Assembly: GCF_039973015.1 (NCBI RefSeq)
Contig: NZ_JBDWLT010000008.1
Location: 310,001 to 374,000, forward strand
Length of the DNA stretch: 64,000 nucleotides
Reading direction: 5' to 3'
From: Parvibaculum sp039973015
GTDB taxonomy: Bacteria; Pseudomonadota; Alphaproteobacteria; Parvibaculales; Parvibaculaceae
Shown here: one piece after another, positions 1-7,443 of the stretch
Position numbering within the stretch: position 1 is the stretch's first letter
Layout: each line of letters opens with the position of its first letter
Made by a program: the position numbers and the translations under genes
Notes under the pieces: model-generated
What the model was told of the DNA's origin: nothing
The model's database searches: none
The model's input: only the letters and a program-made list of their open reading frames with translations

Positions 1-438
1 CTGGCGGTGAACCTCGACGGCGTGTTCTGGACGCTGCGGGAAAGCGCGCGGCATATGGTCGAGCGCGCGAAAAGCGGCGATGCGGGCGGCTCGCTTGTCG
101 GCATTGCAAGCCTTGCCGCCATCGAGGGCGCGGCGCGCAACGAAGCCTATGCGGCGACGAAGGGCGGCGTCATCTCCATGATCAAGAGCGTAGCAGTGGA
201 ACATGCGCGCTACGGCATGCGCGCCAATGCCATTCTGCCGGGCTGGATCGCCACCGACATGACGGCGCAGGCGCAGGCCGCGCCCGCCTTCGCGGAAAAG
301 GTGATCCCGCGTGTGCCCGCACGGCGCTGGGGCGAGCCGGGCGATTTCGGCGGCGTTGCCGTCTATCTCACCTCGGATGCCTCGTCCTACCATTCGGGCG
401 ACACTTTTATCATCGACGGCGGCTACGCGATTTTCTGA
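1..438 (+). CDS. SDR-family oxidoreductase, C-terminal part (5' end outside window)
   Basis: The reading frame is open from base 1, so the gene starts upstream of the window and only the last 145 residues are visible. The short-chain dehydrogenase active site is present: Ser37 of the visible part, then Tyr50-A-A-T-Lys54 (YxxxK), with the usual 13-residue Ser-Tyr spacing. The end, SGDTFIIDGGYAIF, is the classic SDR C-terminus (DGG). The NAD(P)-binding glycine motif lies outside the window. Substrate is unknown. The stop codon lies inside a 22-bp tandem duplication that runs toward the downstream MarR gene. Family is certain, specificity is not. Confidence 0.9.
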   Translation: MAVNLDGVFWTLRESARHMVERAKSGDAGGSLVGIASLAAIEGAARNEAYAATKGGVISMIKSVAVEHARYGMRANAILPGWIATDMTAQAQAAPAFAEKVIPRVPARRWGEPGDFGGVAVYLTSDASSYHSGDTFIIDGGYAIF

Positions 439-481
439 AGAAGAGCGGGCGATTTTCTGAAGAAGAGCGGGCGATTTCTGA
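427..481. repeat. 22-bp tandem duplication plus degenerate third copy
   Basis: Bases 427-448 and 449-470 are identical 22-mers; a third, shortened copy begins at 471 with one T missing and diverges after CTGA. The first copy contains the SDR stop codon, and the diverged third copy supplies the GAGGA ribosome binding site of the MarR gene at 488. Seen directly; it looks like a recent slippage or duplication. Confidence 0.95.
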
Positions 482-487
482 GGACAC

Positions 488-991
488 ATGACGAACAAGC
501 GGGACAGCACCTTGACGGAGGACGCCGATATCGACCGGCGGCTCATCCTGATGGCACGCACGGTGGTGGTGCTGTTCCGCGAGTTCGAGAAGATCGCGCG
601 CGAGCTTGAGATCACGATCCCGCAATACCGCTTTCTGCTGTTTCTGAAACGCGGGCCGAAGCGGGCGGGCGAACTGGCCGTGGAAGCGGCAATCAGGAAG
701 CCGACCGCTTCCGGCCTCATTGCCGACATGGAAAAACGCGGGCTCATCGCGCGCAAGCCGGACAAGGATGACGGGCGGAGCGTGAAGCTCAGCCTGACGG
801 CGAAGGGGCTGAAGAAGCACCGCGAATTCGAGGAGGCGCTGGCGCGCTACCTGCCCTCGCTGCTCGAAGCGGGCGACGGGGGACGGATGCTCGACGCGTT
901 TTCGGAACTCGCCTACATCATCGACAGTCGGCGGGAGAATACCGGCCCCGTGGCGGTGGACGATCTCGTGGAAGACGCGGACCGTGGCTGA
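488..991 (+). CDS. MarR-family transcriptional regulator
   Basis: A 167-residue winged-helix regulator. Helices around residues 20-60 are followed by the recognition region (KPTASGLIADMEKRGLIARKP) and the wing, with the family signature DDGRSVKLSLTAKG near residues 93-106. Start ATG has GAGGA eight bases upstream. It sits between an SDR gene and an L-lactate dehydrogenase on the same strand, so it may control either or both; 24 bases separate it from lldD. The ligand is not predictable. Family assignment is firm. Confidence 0.93.
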   Translation: MTNKRDSTLTEDADIDRRLILMARTVVVLFREFEKIARELEITIPQYRFLLFLKRGPKRAGELAVEAAIRKPTASGLIADMEKRGLIARKPDKDDGRSVKLSLTAKGLKKHREFEEALARYLPSLLEAGDGGRMLDAFSELAYIIDSRRENTGPVAVDDLVEDADRG

Positions 992-1015
992 ACAACATAA
1001 AGGCGGGGGAACGTC

Positions 1016-2170
1016 ATGAGTCTCGATCTCAATCCGGTGTCCGTTTCGGACTATCGCGAGGTGGCGCGCAAGCGGCTACCGACGCAGCTTTTTGATTATC
1101 TCGATGGCGGCTCCTACGCGGAGCGGACGCTCGGCGACAATGTGGAAGCTTTCGGGCGGCTGAAGCTGCGCCAGCGCGTGCTGCGCGATGTCAGCCATAT
1201 CGACACCTCCGCGGATGTCTTCGGCAAGACATGGACGATCCCGGCTGCCCTCGCGCCGGTCGGCTTTGCGGGCATGTATGCCAGGCGCGGCGAAGTGCAG
1301 GCGGCGCGCGCGGCCGAGAAGTTCGGCGTGCCCTACACGCTCTCCACGGTCGGCATCTGCTCCATCGAGGAAATCGCCAAGGCGACGACCAAGCCCTTCT
1401 GGTTCCAGCTTTATGTGATCAAGGATCGCGGCTATGCGGCGGAACTGATGAAGCGCGCGCATGATGCGGGCTGCTCGGCGCTCGTCTTCACGGTGGACCT
1501 TGCCGTGCTCGGCGCGCGCTACCGCGACATCCGCAACGGCATGAACACGAAAATGTCGGCCGGCAAACGGCTCAAGGTGGCCGCCGACTTCGCGCGGCGC
1601 GTTCACTGGCTGAAGAACGTGGCGCTTGGCGGGCGGCCGCTCGATTTCGGCAATCTGCGCGAGGCGGTGCCGGGGGCGCGCGGCTTCGGCGCCTTCGGCG
1701 CATGGGTTGCGCAGAACCTCGACCCTTCGATGACGTGGGACGACCTCGAATGGGTGCGCAAGAACTGGCCGGGCAAGATCATCATCAAGGGCGTGATGGA
1801 CGCCGACGATGCGCGGCTCGCGATGAACGCGATTTCACCGGAAGGCATCGTGGTGTCGAACCACGGCGGACGGCAGCTCGACTCGACGCCTGCGACCATC
1901 GAGGCGCTGCCCGCGATCCGCGAGGAAGTGGGGGACGCGACAACGGTGCTGCTCGATGGGGGCATCCGCAGCGGACTCGACATCGTGAAGGCGCTGGCGC
2001 TTGGCGCGGATGCCTGTCTGATGGGGCGGCCCTGGGTCTATGCGCTGGCGGCGCGCGGCGAGGCAGGCGTTTCCGCGATGCTCGGGACGATGAAGCAGGA
2101 AATGCATGTCGCGATGGCGCTGACCGGCAGCACGAAGACAAGCGAGATCGACAAGAGCGCCATTGCGTGA
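1016..2170 (+). CDS. lldD: FMN-dependent L-lactate dehydrogenase / alpha-hydroxy acid dehydrogenase
   Basis: 384 residues, close to E. coli LldD (about 396). The enzyme oxidises L-lactate (or a similar 2-hydroxy acid) to the keto acid with FMN and passes electrons to the respiratory chain at the inner membrane. Visible family features: N-terminal LFDYLDGGSYAERT, the substrate loop FTVDLAVLGARYRD, and the active-site VVSNHGGRQLDSTPA with catalytic His283, followed by the FMN-phosphate region LLDGGIRSGLDIVKALALGAD. RBS GGGGGAA precedes the ATG. The MarR gene directly upstream is the likely regulator. Substrate other than lactate (mandelate, glycolate) cannot be excluded. Confidence 0.88.
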   Translation: MSLDLNPVSVSDYREVARKRLPTQLFDYLDGGSYAERTLGDNVEAFGRLKLRQRVLRDVSHIDTSADVFGKTWTIPAALAPVGFAGMYARRGEVQAARAAEKFGVPYTLSTVGICSIEEIAKATTKPFWFQLYVIKDRGYAAELMKRAHDAGCSALVFTVDLAVLGARYRDIRNGMNTKMSAGKRLKVAADFARRVHWLKNVALGGRPLDFGNLREAVPGARGFGAFGAWVAQNLDPSMTWDDLEWVRKNWPGKIIIKGVMDADDARLAMNAISPEGIVVSNHGGRQLDSTPATIEALPAIREEVGDATTVLLDGGIRSGLDIVKALALGADACLMGRPWVYALAARGEAGVSAMLGTMKQEMHVAMALTGSTKTSEIDKSAIA

Positions 2171-2256
2171 CCGAGGCGAGGCGCGATTAAACGATGAAGA
2201 GGCCCGTGCGTTCTTTCTGCACCCCCCGGCGGAGCGGGGCAGCAAGGAAAGCAACC

Positions 2257-2613
2257 ATGCTCAACATCGAGAAAACGGATAATGGCGTCATTCACGTCAG
2301 GGCGTCCGGCAAGCTGACCCAGCCCGATTACGACACTTTCGACGTTCAGTTCGACAAGGTGGCGCAGGCGAACAAGCCGGTGCGCGTTCTCGTGGAGCTG
2401 GATCGCTTCGAGGGCTGGGACGCCGCCGGACTTTGGCAGGAACTCAAATTTGATGTGACGCATAATGACGATCTTGGCCGCGTGGCCATTATCGGCGACA
2501 AGACCTGGGAAGAATGGGGCGCGAAAATATCGGAACCCTTCTTCAGCGCCGAAATGAAATATTTCGACAAGACGCAGGCCGCCGAAGCGCGCGACTGGCT
2601 GATGCGGCCCTAG
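2257..2613 (+). CDS. SpoIIAA-like (STAS-superfamily) protein
   Basis: 118 residues from an ATG at 2257 with AAGGAAA upstream; an in-frame ATG at 2194 would add an arginine-rich, unlikely leader. The pattern MLNIEKTDNGVIHVRASGKLTQPDY and a C-terminal FFSAEMKYFDKTQAAEARDWL match the SpoIIAA-like family of small lipid- or membrane-associated proteins that resemble anti-sigma antagonists. No role beyond that can be read. It ends 10 bases from the convergent toxin gene. Confidence 0.8.
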   Translation: MLNIEKTDNGVIHVRASGKLTQPDYDTFDVQFDKVAQANKPVRVLVELDRFEGWDAAGLWQELKFDVTHNDDLGRVAIIGDKTWEEWGAKISEPFFSAEMKYFDKTQAAEARDWLMRP

Positions 2614-2623
2614 GCTGCCAGCG

Positions 2624-2962
2624 TCAGCGCTCCAGCTCCGCGCGACAGGCGGCTTTCAGAAGCGGCAGGCGATCAATCGCCACGTTCCAGATGATTTCGA
2701 CATCCACATCGCCATAATCATGACGCAGGATTGAACCGAAGCGGCGAAGGTTCGCAAAGTCCACGTCTGGATGGCGCTCGTCCAGCATGTCGCCGATCTT
2801 TCGCGCCGCTTCGCAGATACGCTCGAGGCAACGTTCGACGGCATCTTGCGCGAGCGCATTCGCGCGGAACGTCTCAAGACCCAGACCCGCGATGTGGCTT
2901 TCGATACGAAGGACTTGCTCCAGCATGTCTTCGATGCGCCGGCGTGGATCGCTAGAAGACAT
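2624..2962 (-). CDS. HepT-like (DUF86) toxin of a nucleotidyltransferase TA pair
   Basis: 112 residues, all-helical HEPN fold. The HEPN/HepT motif is visible as R74-X6-H81-X-Y83 (FGSILRHDYGDVD). In characterised HepT toxins the R and H form the RNase site and the Tyr is AMPylated by the partner MntA. The gene overlaps the upstream antitoxin gene by 11 bases on the minus strand, so the two are co-transcribed with the antitoxin first. Toxic RNA cleavage and neutralisation by AMPylation are inferred from the family. The spacing R-X6-H fits the family range of 4-6. Confidence 0.87.
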   Translation of the reverse strand: MSSSDPRRRIEDMLEQVLRIESHIAGLGLETFRANALAQDAVERCLERICEAARKIGDMLDERHPDVDFANLRRFGSILRHDYGDVDVEIIWNVAIDRLPLLKAACRAELER

Positions 2963-3452
2963 AAATTTCGTCCTCGGCGAGATGCTGTTTCAATTCCGGT
3001 TTCATATCCGGGCGGCGGCGAACGATATCCGTCGGAATGCCGGTCATCCGTTCGATCATGCCGCCGATGCCGGCGAGAGCAACAATATCGATGCGGCGCG
3101 CTGGATCGATGTCGGTAACTATATCGAGATCGCTATCCGGCCCGTCCTCCATGCGTGCAACCGAACCGAAGATGGCGAGGTGAAGGACGCCTTGCCTTTC
3201 AAGTTCAGAGCGCGCTTTTTGCAGTGTACGGAGCACATATGCGAGGCGGCTGCGGTGTTGCGGGCGATCCGACAGGGTCGCCTGAAGCGCCCGCAAGCTG
3301 GCCCGCAGCGGCGCGCCCCTGCCCTTCTCGAAGTTGACGAGGGTTGCCCGCGAAATGCCCGCGCGGCGGGCGAGCTCTGCCTGGGTAAGGCCCAGCCGGG
3401 CGCGGGCGGCGCGGCAGTCAGCAGGGGAAAGAGTGTGGGCCGATGTTTCCAT
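2952..3452 (-). CDS. XRE-nucleotidyltransferase (MntA-like) fusion antitoxin
   Basis: 166 residues with two parts. Residues about 10-60 are a Cro/C1-type helix-turn-helix (LGLTQAELARRAGISRATLVNFEKG). Residues about 88-166 are a minimal nucleotidyltransferase with the exact motif G96-S97-X10-D108-X-D110 (FGSVARMEDGPDSDLDI). MntA antitoxins use this motif to AMPylate the HepT tyrosine. Most MntA proteins lack a DNA-binding domain, so the fusion suggests one protein both modifies the toxin and represses its own promoter. Upstream is a 17-bp inverted repeat overlapping the promoter. There is no Shine-Dalgarno sequence; the start codon lies at the predicted transcript start. Confidence 0.88.
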   Translation of the reverse strand: METSAHTLSPADCRAARARLGLTQAELARRAGISRATLVNFEKGRGAPLRASLRALQATLSDRPQHRSRLAYVLRTLQKARSELERQGVLHLAIFGSVARMEDGPDSDLDIVTDIDPARRIDIVALAGIGGMIERMTGIPTDIVRRRPDMKPELKQHLAEDEIYVF

Positions 3453-3458
3453 AGCTGC

Positions 3459-3501
3459 ATAATGTACAATATTTGTCTTTTTGTCAAATATTGCACATTA
3501 T
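3459..3501 (-). promoter_or_regulatory. TA operon promoter with overlapping 17-bp inverted-repeat operator
   Basis: Two 17-base arms, 3459-3475 and 3485-3501, are inverted copies with a single mismatch, separated by 9 bases. On the minus strand a perfect -35 TTGACA (3487-3482) and a -10 CATTAT (3464-3459) sit 17 bp apart inside the dyad. Transcription would start about 7 bases further, at or next to the antitoxin ATG (3452), giving a leaderless mRNA. Binding by the antitoxin's own XRE domain is an inference. Confidence 0.75.
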
Positions 3502-3528
3502 AGACCCAGAGAGGCTGTTTCCCCTCCC

Positions 3529-3549
3529 CAAACGGCTTGCAGCCGTTTG
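3529..3549. terminator. Hairpin downstream of the sugar dehydrogenase gene
   Basis: Perfect 9-bp stem CAAACGGCT / AGCCGTTTG with loop TGC, flanked by C-rich and G-rich runs (CCCTCCC ... GGGGGTGGG) that could extend a structure to 3570. There is no U-run. It lies downstream of the minus-strand sugar dehydrogenase and upstream of the TA promoter. Part of it (3542-3557) recurs in inverse orientation at 43537-43552, so it may be a dispersed repeat rather than a dedicated terminator. Confidence 0.4.
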
Positions 3550-3582
3550 ACCCTCCCACAAGGGGGTGGGAAGTGAGCCGTT

Positions 3583-4728
3583 CTACTCCGCCTTTGTGAT
3601 TCGGAGAATCTGGCCTTCTTCCTCGTCGGTGAGGAGATAGAGAGCGCCATCCGGCCCCTGCCGCACATCGCGAATACGCAGGCCGAGTTCCTTCAGCATG
3701 GGTTCGTCGCCCGTGACCTCATTGCCCTCAAGGGTGAGGCGGGCGAGCTGCGGGATGGCGAGGCCACCGACAAAGAGCGAGCCCTGCCATTCGGGGATCG
3801 CATCGCCGGTATAGAAGGCCATGCCGGAGGGACCGATGGAGGGCACCCAGTAATGCACGGGGTCTTCCATGCCCGGCGCCGAACTCTCGCCCGAGCCGAC
3901 CGCCAAACCGCTATATTCCCGGCCATAGGTCACAACGGGCCAGCCATAATTCTTGCCGGGTTCGGGAATATTGACCTCATCGCCGCCGCGCGGCCCATGC
4001 TCATTGGTCCACAGCGCGCCCGTTTCCGGGTGGAGCGCCGCGCCCTGCTGGTTGCGGTGGCCATAAGACCAGATTTCGGGGAGCGCACCTTCTTCACCGG
4101 CGTAAGGATTGTCCTCCGGGACGGTGCCGTCCGGCCAGATGCGCACGACCTTGCCGAGATGGGACGAGAGTTCCTGTGCCTGTCCGCGAAACTCCTTCTT
4201 CGAGCGTTCGCCAAGGGCAATGAAGAGATGGCCCTCGCGATCGAAGACGAGGCGGGAGCCGAAATGAAGCGTGCTCGCTTCCTTGGGCTGCTGGCGGAAG
4301 ATCACTTCCACGTCTCTCAGTTGCGGCGACATGCTCTCGGTGAGATGGCCGCGCGCGACGGCGGTGCCGTTCGTGCCACCTTCGCCCTTCTCGGCATAGG
4401 TGAGATAGACGAAGCGGTTTTCCTCGAAATCAGGATCGAGCGCGACGTCGAGCAAGCCGCCCTGCCCGCGCGCATCGACCTGCGGCACGCCATAGGCGGC
4501 ATCGCCGATCTTTCCTTGCGGCGTGACAATGCGCAGGAAGCCCGGGCGCTCGGTGACGAGAAAATTGCCATCGGGCAGGAAGGCAAGGCCCCAGGGATGG
4601 TCGAGGCCTTGCGCCACCGTTTCGACGCGGACCTTCACCTTTTCGGTCTGGAAGGTTTCATCCAGCGCGGCGGCGGGAGCAGCAAGAGCAGCGGCGAGAG
4701 CGAGAGCTAAAGCGGAATGGCGGATCAT
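3583..4728 (-). CDS. PQQ-dependent sugar dehydrogenase (soluble aldose dehydrogenase family), exported
   Basis: 381 residues starting with a clear signal peptide (MIRHSALALALAAALAAPAAA), so the protein acts in the periplasm. The rest is the six-bladed propeller of the GDH-B/YliI family: HPWGLAFLPDGNFLVTERPG near the N-terminus, LHFGSRLVFDREGHLFIALGE in the middle, YGHRNQQGAALHPETG and LWTNEHGPRGGDEVN further on; these carry the His, Arg and acidic residues that bind PQQ and sugar in the family. It oxidises aldoses at the anomeric carbon. RBS AAAGGTGA precedes the ATG. No PQQ synthesis genes are in the window. Confidence 0.86.
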   Translation of the reverse strand: MIRHSALALALAAALAAPAAALDETFQTEKVKVRVETVAQGLDHPWGLAFLPDGNFLVTERPGFLRIVTPQGKIGDAAYGVPQVDARGQGGLLDVALDPDFEENRFVYLTYAEKGEGGTNGTAVARGHLTESMSPQLRDVEVIFRQQPKEASTLHFGSRLVFDREGHLFIALGERSKKEFRGQAQELSSHLGKVVRIWPDGTVPEDNPYAGEEGALPEIWSYGHRNQQGAALHPETGALWTNEHGPRGGDEVNIPEPGKNYGWPVVTYGREYSGLAVGSGESSAPGMEDPVHYWVPSIGPSGMAFYTGDAIPEWQGSLFVGGLAIPQLARLTLEGNEVTGDEPMLKELGLRIRDVRQGPDGALYLLTDEEEGQILRITKAE

Positions 4729-4800
4729 GCGTCACCTTTTTGGGCGGAAGAAGGACAGATTTACGCGGCTACACGACAAAAGTAAGGCGGGAGGACGTGC

Positions 4801-4846
4801 TTGACAGGGTAAGGAGCAAAAGGTTTAGTTAGGTAACCGAACTAAA
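4801..4846 (+). promoter_or_regulatory. Promoter with 23-bp dyad operator upstream of nitronate monooxygenase-like gene
   Basis: A -35 TTGACA (4801-4806) lies 17 bp from a -10-like TTTAGT (4824-4829). The -10 and start region coincide with a 23-base palindrome, 4824-4846: arms TTTAGTT and AACTAAA around a central GGTAACC, one mismatched pair. This is the arrangement of a repressor site, in the style of TetR or MarR operators. No regulator gene is adjacent, so the binding protein is unknown. Confidence 0.65.
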
Positions 4847-4896
4847 ATGACGGAACCGGCAAAGGGCCGGGTTTTCCGCGTGCAGGGAGAGCTTCC

Positions 4897-5862
4897 ATGG
4901 CCATTCACACACCGCTTTGCGACCTTCTGGGCGTCAAATATCCGATCATGCTGGCGGGCATGGGCGGCGTCTCCTACGCGGAACTCGCCGCCGCCGTTTC
5001 CAATGCGGGCGGCTTCGGCACGCTCGGCATGGCCGGACTGCAGCCGGAAGAAATCCGTGTGCAGATGAAGAAGGTGAAAGACCTCACCGACAAGCCCTTC
5101 GGCGTGGACCTGCTCGCGGCGGTACCCGAATCGCTCGAAAAGACCGCCGACATCATGATCGAGGAAGGCGCGACGGCCTTCATCTCCGGGCTTGGCGTGC
5201 CGAACAACATTCTCGAAAAGCTGCATGGCGCGGGCATGAAGGTGATGAATGTCTGCGGCACGGTGAAACATGCGGTGGCGGGCGAGAAGGCCGGGCTCGA
5301 CGGCGTGATCGCGCAAGGGACCGAAGGTGGCGGCCATACGGGCAAGGTTGCCGGCATGGCGCTGATCCCGCAGATCGTGGATGCGGTGAAGACGATCCCC
5401 GTCGTCGCGGCGGGCTCCATCATCGACGGGCGCGGCCTCGCGGCGGCGCTTGCCTTCGGCGCGCAGGGCGTCTGGATGGGTACGCGCTTCATCGCGGCCA
5501 AGGAATCCCATGCGGGCGACATGTACCGGCAGGTGATCGTGGAAGCCAAGGACACGGACACGATCGTGACGCGCTGCTACTCCGGCAAGACGATGCGCGT
5601 GTTCAACAATCCTTACGTGCAGGACTGGGAGAGCCGCCCGCAGGACATCCAGCCCTTCCCGCAGCAGGCCATCCTTTCGACCCAGAACAATGTGATGGGC
5701 GGCATTGGCGGCCAGATCGAGGGCCTCGAGCGCGACCGCTCCTGCTTCGCCATGGGCCAGGGCGCGGGCGGCATTCACGAAGTGCTTTCTGCAAAGGACA
5801 TCGTGGACCAGACGATGGAAGAAGCCGAGCGCGTGCTCGAACGGCTGAAAAAATTCGGCTGA
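4897..5862 (+). CDS. Nitronate monooxygenase / 2-nitropropane dioxygenase-family flavoprotein
   Basis: 321 residues, a TIM-barrel FMN enzyme. Features: N-terminal CDLLGVKYPIMLAGMGGVS, FMN-phosphate and catalytic region IAQGTEGGGHTGKV (His near residue 147), then VVAAGSIIDGRGLAAALAFGAQGVWMGTRF. Family members oxidise alkyl nitronates or act as NAD(P)H:quinone/flavin oxidoreductases; some are enoyl reductases, so the exact reaction is open. RBS GGGAGAG is 6 bases before the ATG. Expression is probably controlled through the dyad at 4824-4846. Confidence 0.85.
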   Translation: MAIHTPLCDLLGVKYPIMLAGMGGVSYAELAAAVSNAGGFGTLGMAGLQPEEIRVQMKKVKDLTDKPFGVDLLAAVPESLEKTADIMIEEGATAFISGLGVPNNILEKLHGAGMKVMNVCGTVKHAVAGEKAGLDGVIAQGTEGGGHTGKVAGMALIPQIVDAVKTIPVVAAGSIIDGRGLAAALAFGAQGVWMGTRFIAAKESHAGDMYRQVIVEAKDTDTIVTRCYSGKTMRVFNNPYVQDWESRPQDIQPFPQQAILSTQNNVMGGIGGQIEGLERDRSCFAMGQGAGGIHEVLSAKDIVDQTMEEAERVLERLKKFG

Positions 5863-5954
5863 GCGGCCTGTCCCGCCCCGGGAAGGCCCGCTTCGTGCAG
5901 CGGTGATTGCCATCGAGCGATCACCGCGGCTTGCTGGAGGGCCTTCGGGGCGAT

Positions 5955-6362
5955 ATGGCACAAGGCTTGTGCAAAAACGGGACGGCGAAGAAAAAGCGGC
6001 TTTTGCCGCTGGCGCTTGCGGCTGCGCTCGCCGCCCTCCCCTTTTTCACGGTGCGGGCGGAGGCCCTGCCCGCCAGCGTGACACAGCTGGCCGAGGTGCT
6101 GGGCGGCGTTCACCATCTCCGAACGCTGTGCGGCACCAATGAAGGCCAGCTCTGGCGCAACAAGATGATCGAGATGATGGGCACGCTGAGCCCGGGCGAA
6201 GCCGAGCGGCAGGCGCTTATCAAGCATTTCAACGATGCCTTTTACCGCTATCGCAACGCCTATCCCAACTGCACCCCGACGGCGACCAGCCAGGCCGACC
6301 GCCTGATGCAGGACGGGCACCGGCTGGCCGAGGAACTCGCGGCAAGCGGGCTGGGCAGATAA
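5955..6362 (+). CDS. TIGR02301-family exported protein
   Basis: 135 residues from the ATG at 5955, with GGAGG at 5936-5940. A basic N-terminus (KKKRLLPLALAAALAALPFFTVRA) is a signal peptide, so the mature protein of about 105 residues is periplasmic. The region VTQLAEVLGGVHHLRTLCGTNEGQLWRNKMIEMM with C-terminal YRYRNAYPNCTPTATSQADRLMQDGHRLAEELA matches the alphaproteobacterial TIGR02301 family; the two cysteines could form a disulfide. Function is unknown. Confidence 0.8.
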   Translation: MAQGLCKNGTAKKKRLLPLALAAALAALPFFTVRAEALPASVTQLAEVLGGVHHLRTLCGTNEGQLWRNKMIEMMGTLSPGEAERQALIKHFNDAFYRYRNAYPNCTPTATSQADRLMQDGHRLAEELAASGLGR

Positions 6363-6528
6363 AAGCCGTTTCAGGGCTGTATTTACGCCGATTTACTCCA
6401 TTTCGGGCGCTATTAACCTGTCTTTGATGAAACGGGAGACATTCGCCGTCAGTGTGTTACAAAGGCGGAAGTTACGGGGGCAACCCGGCTCGCAGAGGCC
6501 GGTGTCAAACACTTTCGGAGAAGGACCC

Positions 6529-6825
6529 ATGGCAGAAGATTTTCCCGGAGACGCCAGTTTCGGTCCGCTCGACGAAGACGGACATGACGCTTCCCCGCTC
6601 ACCGAAACCGAGCAGCGCCGTGTCGCGCTCCAGAATATTCTGGATGCATGGGACGAGGCGCTGGGCGAAGGCGTGGATGCCGACATCCTTGCGACCACCG
6701 CGATTTTCGCGGCGCTTTCCGACATGGTGGAAGCCTATGGCGAGGAGCCTGTGGCGGATATGGCCAACGGTCTTGCCGACCGGGTACGTCAGGGCGAATT
6801 CACACTGAACCGCACGCTTAACTGA
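6529..6825 (+). CDS. Conserved hypothetical protein (98 aa)
   Basis: Start chosen at ATG 6529 because GGAGAAGGA lies just upstream; an earlier in-frame ATG at 6424 would add a leader that does not look like protein. The product is acidic and helical (ETEQRRVALQNILDAWDEALGEGVDADILATTAIFAALSDMVEAYGEEPVADMANGLADRVRQGEF), with no signal peptide or membrane segment. I do not recognise a function. The stop overlaps by 8 bases the stop end of the convergent gene. An unusually long 166-base gap precedes it. Confidence 0.7.
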   Translation: MAEDFPGDASFGPLDEDGHDASPLTETEQRRVALQNILDAWDEALGEGVDADILATTAIFAALSDMVEAYGEEPVADMANGLADRVRQGEFTLNRTLN

Positions 6826-7300
6826 GCGGCTTCAGATCACCGGGACGCTCATCCGTTGCCAGAATGACAGCCGCGGAGCCTTCTGCGTTTTCCCCGGGCA
6901 TACGAAATTGCGCCAGAAGCGGCGTCTGAGCGATGGCGCCGGAGAGAAGCGCTTCGGCATCGGCAATGCCCGCGAGGAAAGCCTCATTCTTCGGATTTGA
7001 ACGACAGTGGCCCCGCGAGGTGGCATAGCAGGACTGCGCCGCGGAAAGCGGCAGTCCCATGACGTTCACCATGAAATCGACGAATGCGCGGCGGCTGTCC
7101 GTACGCCGCAGACGCCCTGCCCGTTCGGCCTCGATGGTAAGGCCCATCATATAATCGTGCACCCAGAAAGACTTGGCCGCCGGAGAAACGGCGCCGGAGT
7201 CGAGCTGGCCGCTCGCGCGAAGTTGCCTTTTCACATGAGCGAAAAGACGCGCAGCCTCCGCGTCGGCCGCAGCCGAGCGCCGTCGGAAAAAGCCAAACAT
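6818..7300 (-). CDS. Hypothetical protein (160 aa)
   Basis: A 160-residue soluble protein beginning MFGFFRRRSAAADAEAARLF. Ordinary coding character, but no motif I recognise; two cysteines lie at SCYATSRGHC. The gene is convergent with the preceding one and they overlap by 8 bases. It is separated by 143 bases from the Crp/Fnr gene on the same strand, so co-transcription is possible but not shown. Function not predicted. Confidence 0.65.
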   Translation of the reverse strand: MFGFFRRRSAAADAEAARLFAHVKRQLRASGQLDSGAVSPAAKSFWVHDYMMGLTIEAERAGRLRRTDSRRAFVDFMVNVMGLPLSAAQSCYATSRGHCRSNPKNEAFLAGIADAEALLSGAIAQTPLLAQFRMPGENAEGSAAVILATDERPGDLKPLS

Positions 7301-7443
7301 TGCCCCACCCAGAAAAATTCACCCACAACCGATGTTTCAGCGGTTGCTTACTCAATCCGGGAACAGGGCGCTGTCGCCTATCTGACAGCAGGGCAAGAAT
7401 GCACTCTTTCATTTGAATGAGGGGCATTTTTGCCGAAAACACT

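Noticed and set aside
2194..2256. Upstream ATG for the SpoIIAA-like gene
   Set aside because: The extra 21 residues are Arg-rich and lack an RBS; the ATG at 2257 has AAGGAAA and matches the family N-terminus.
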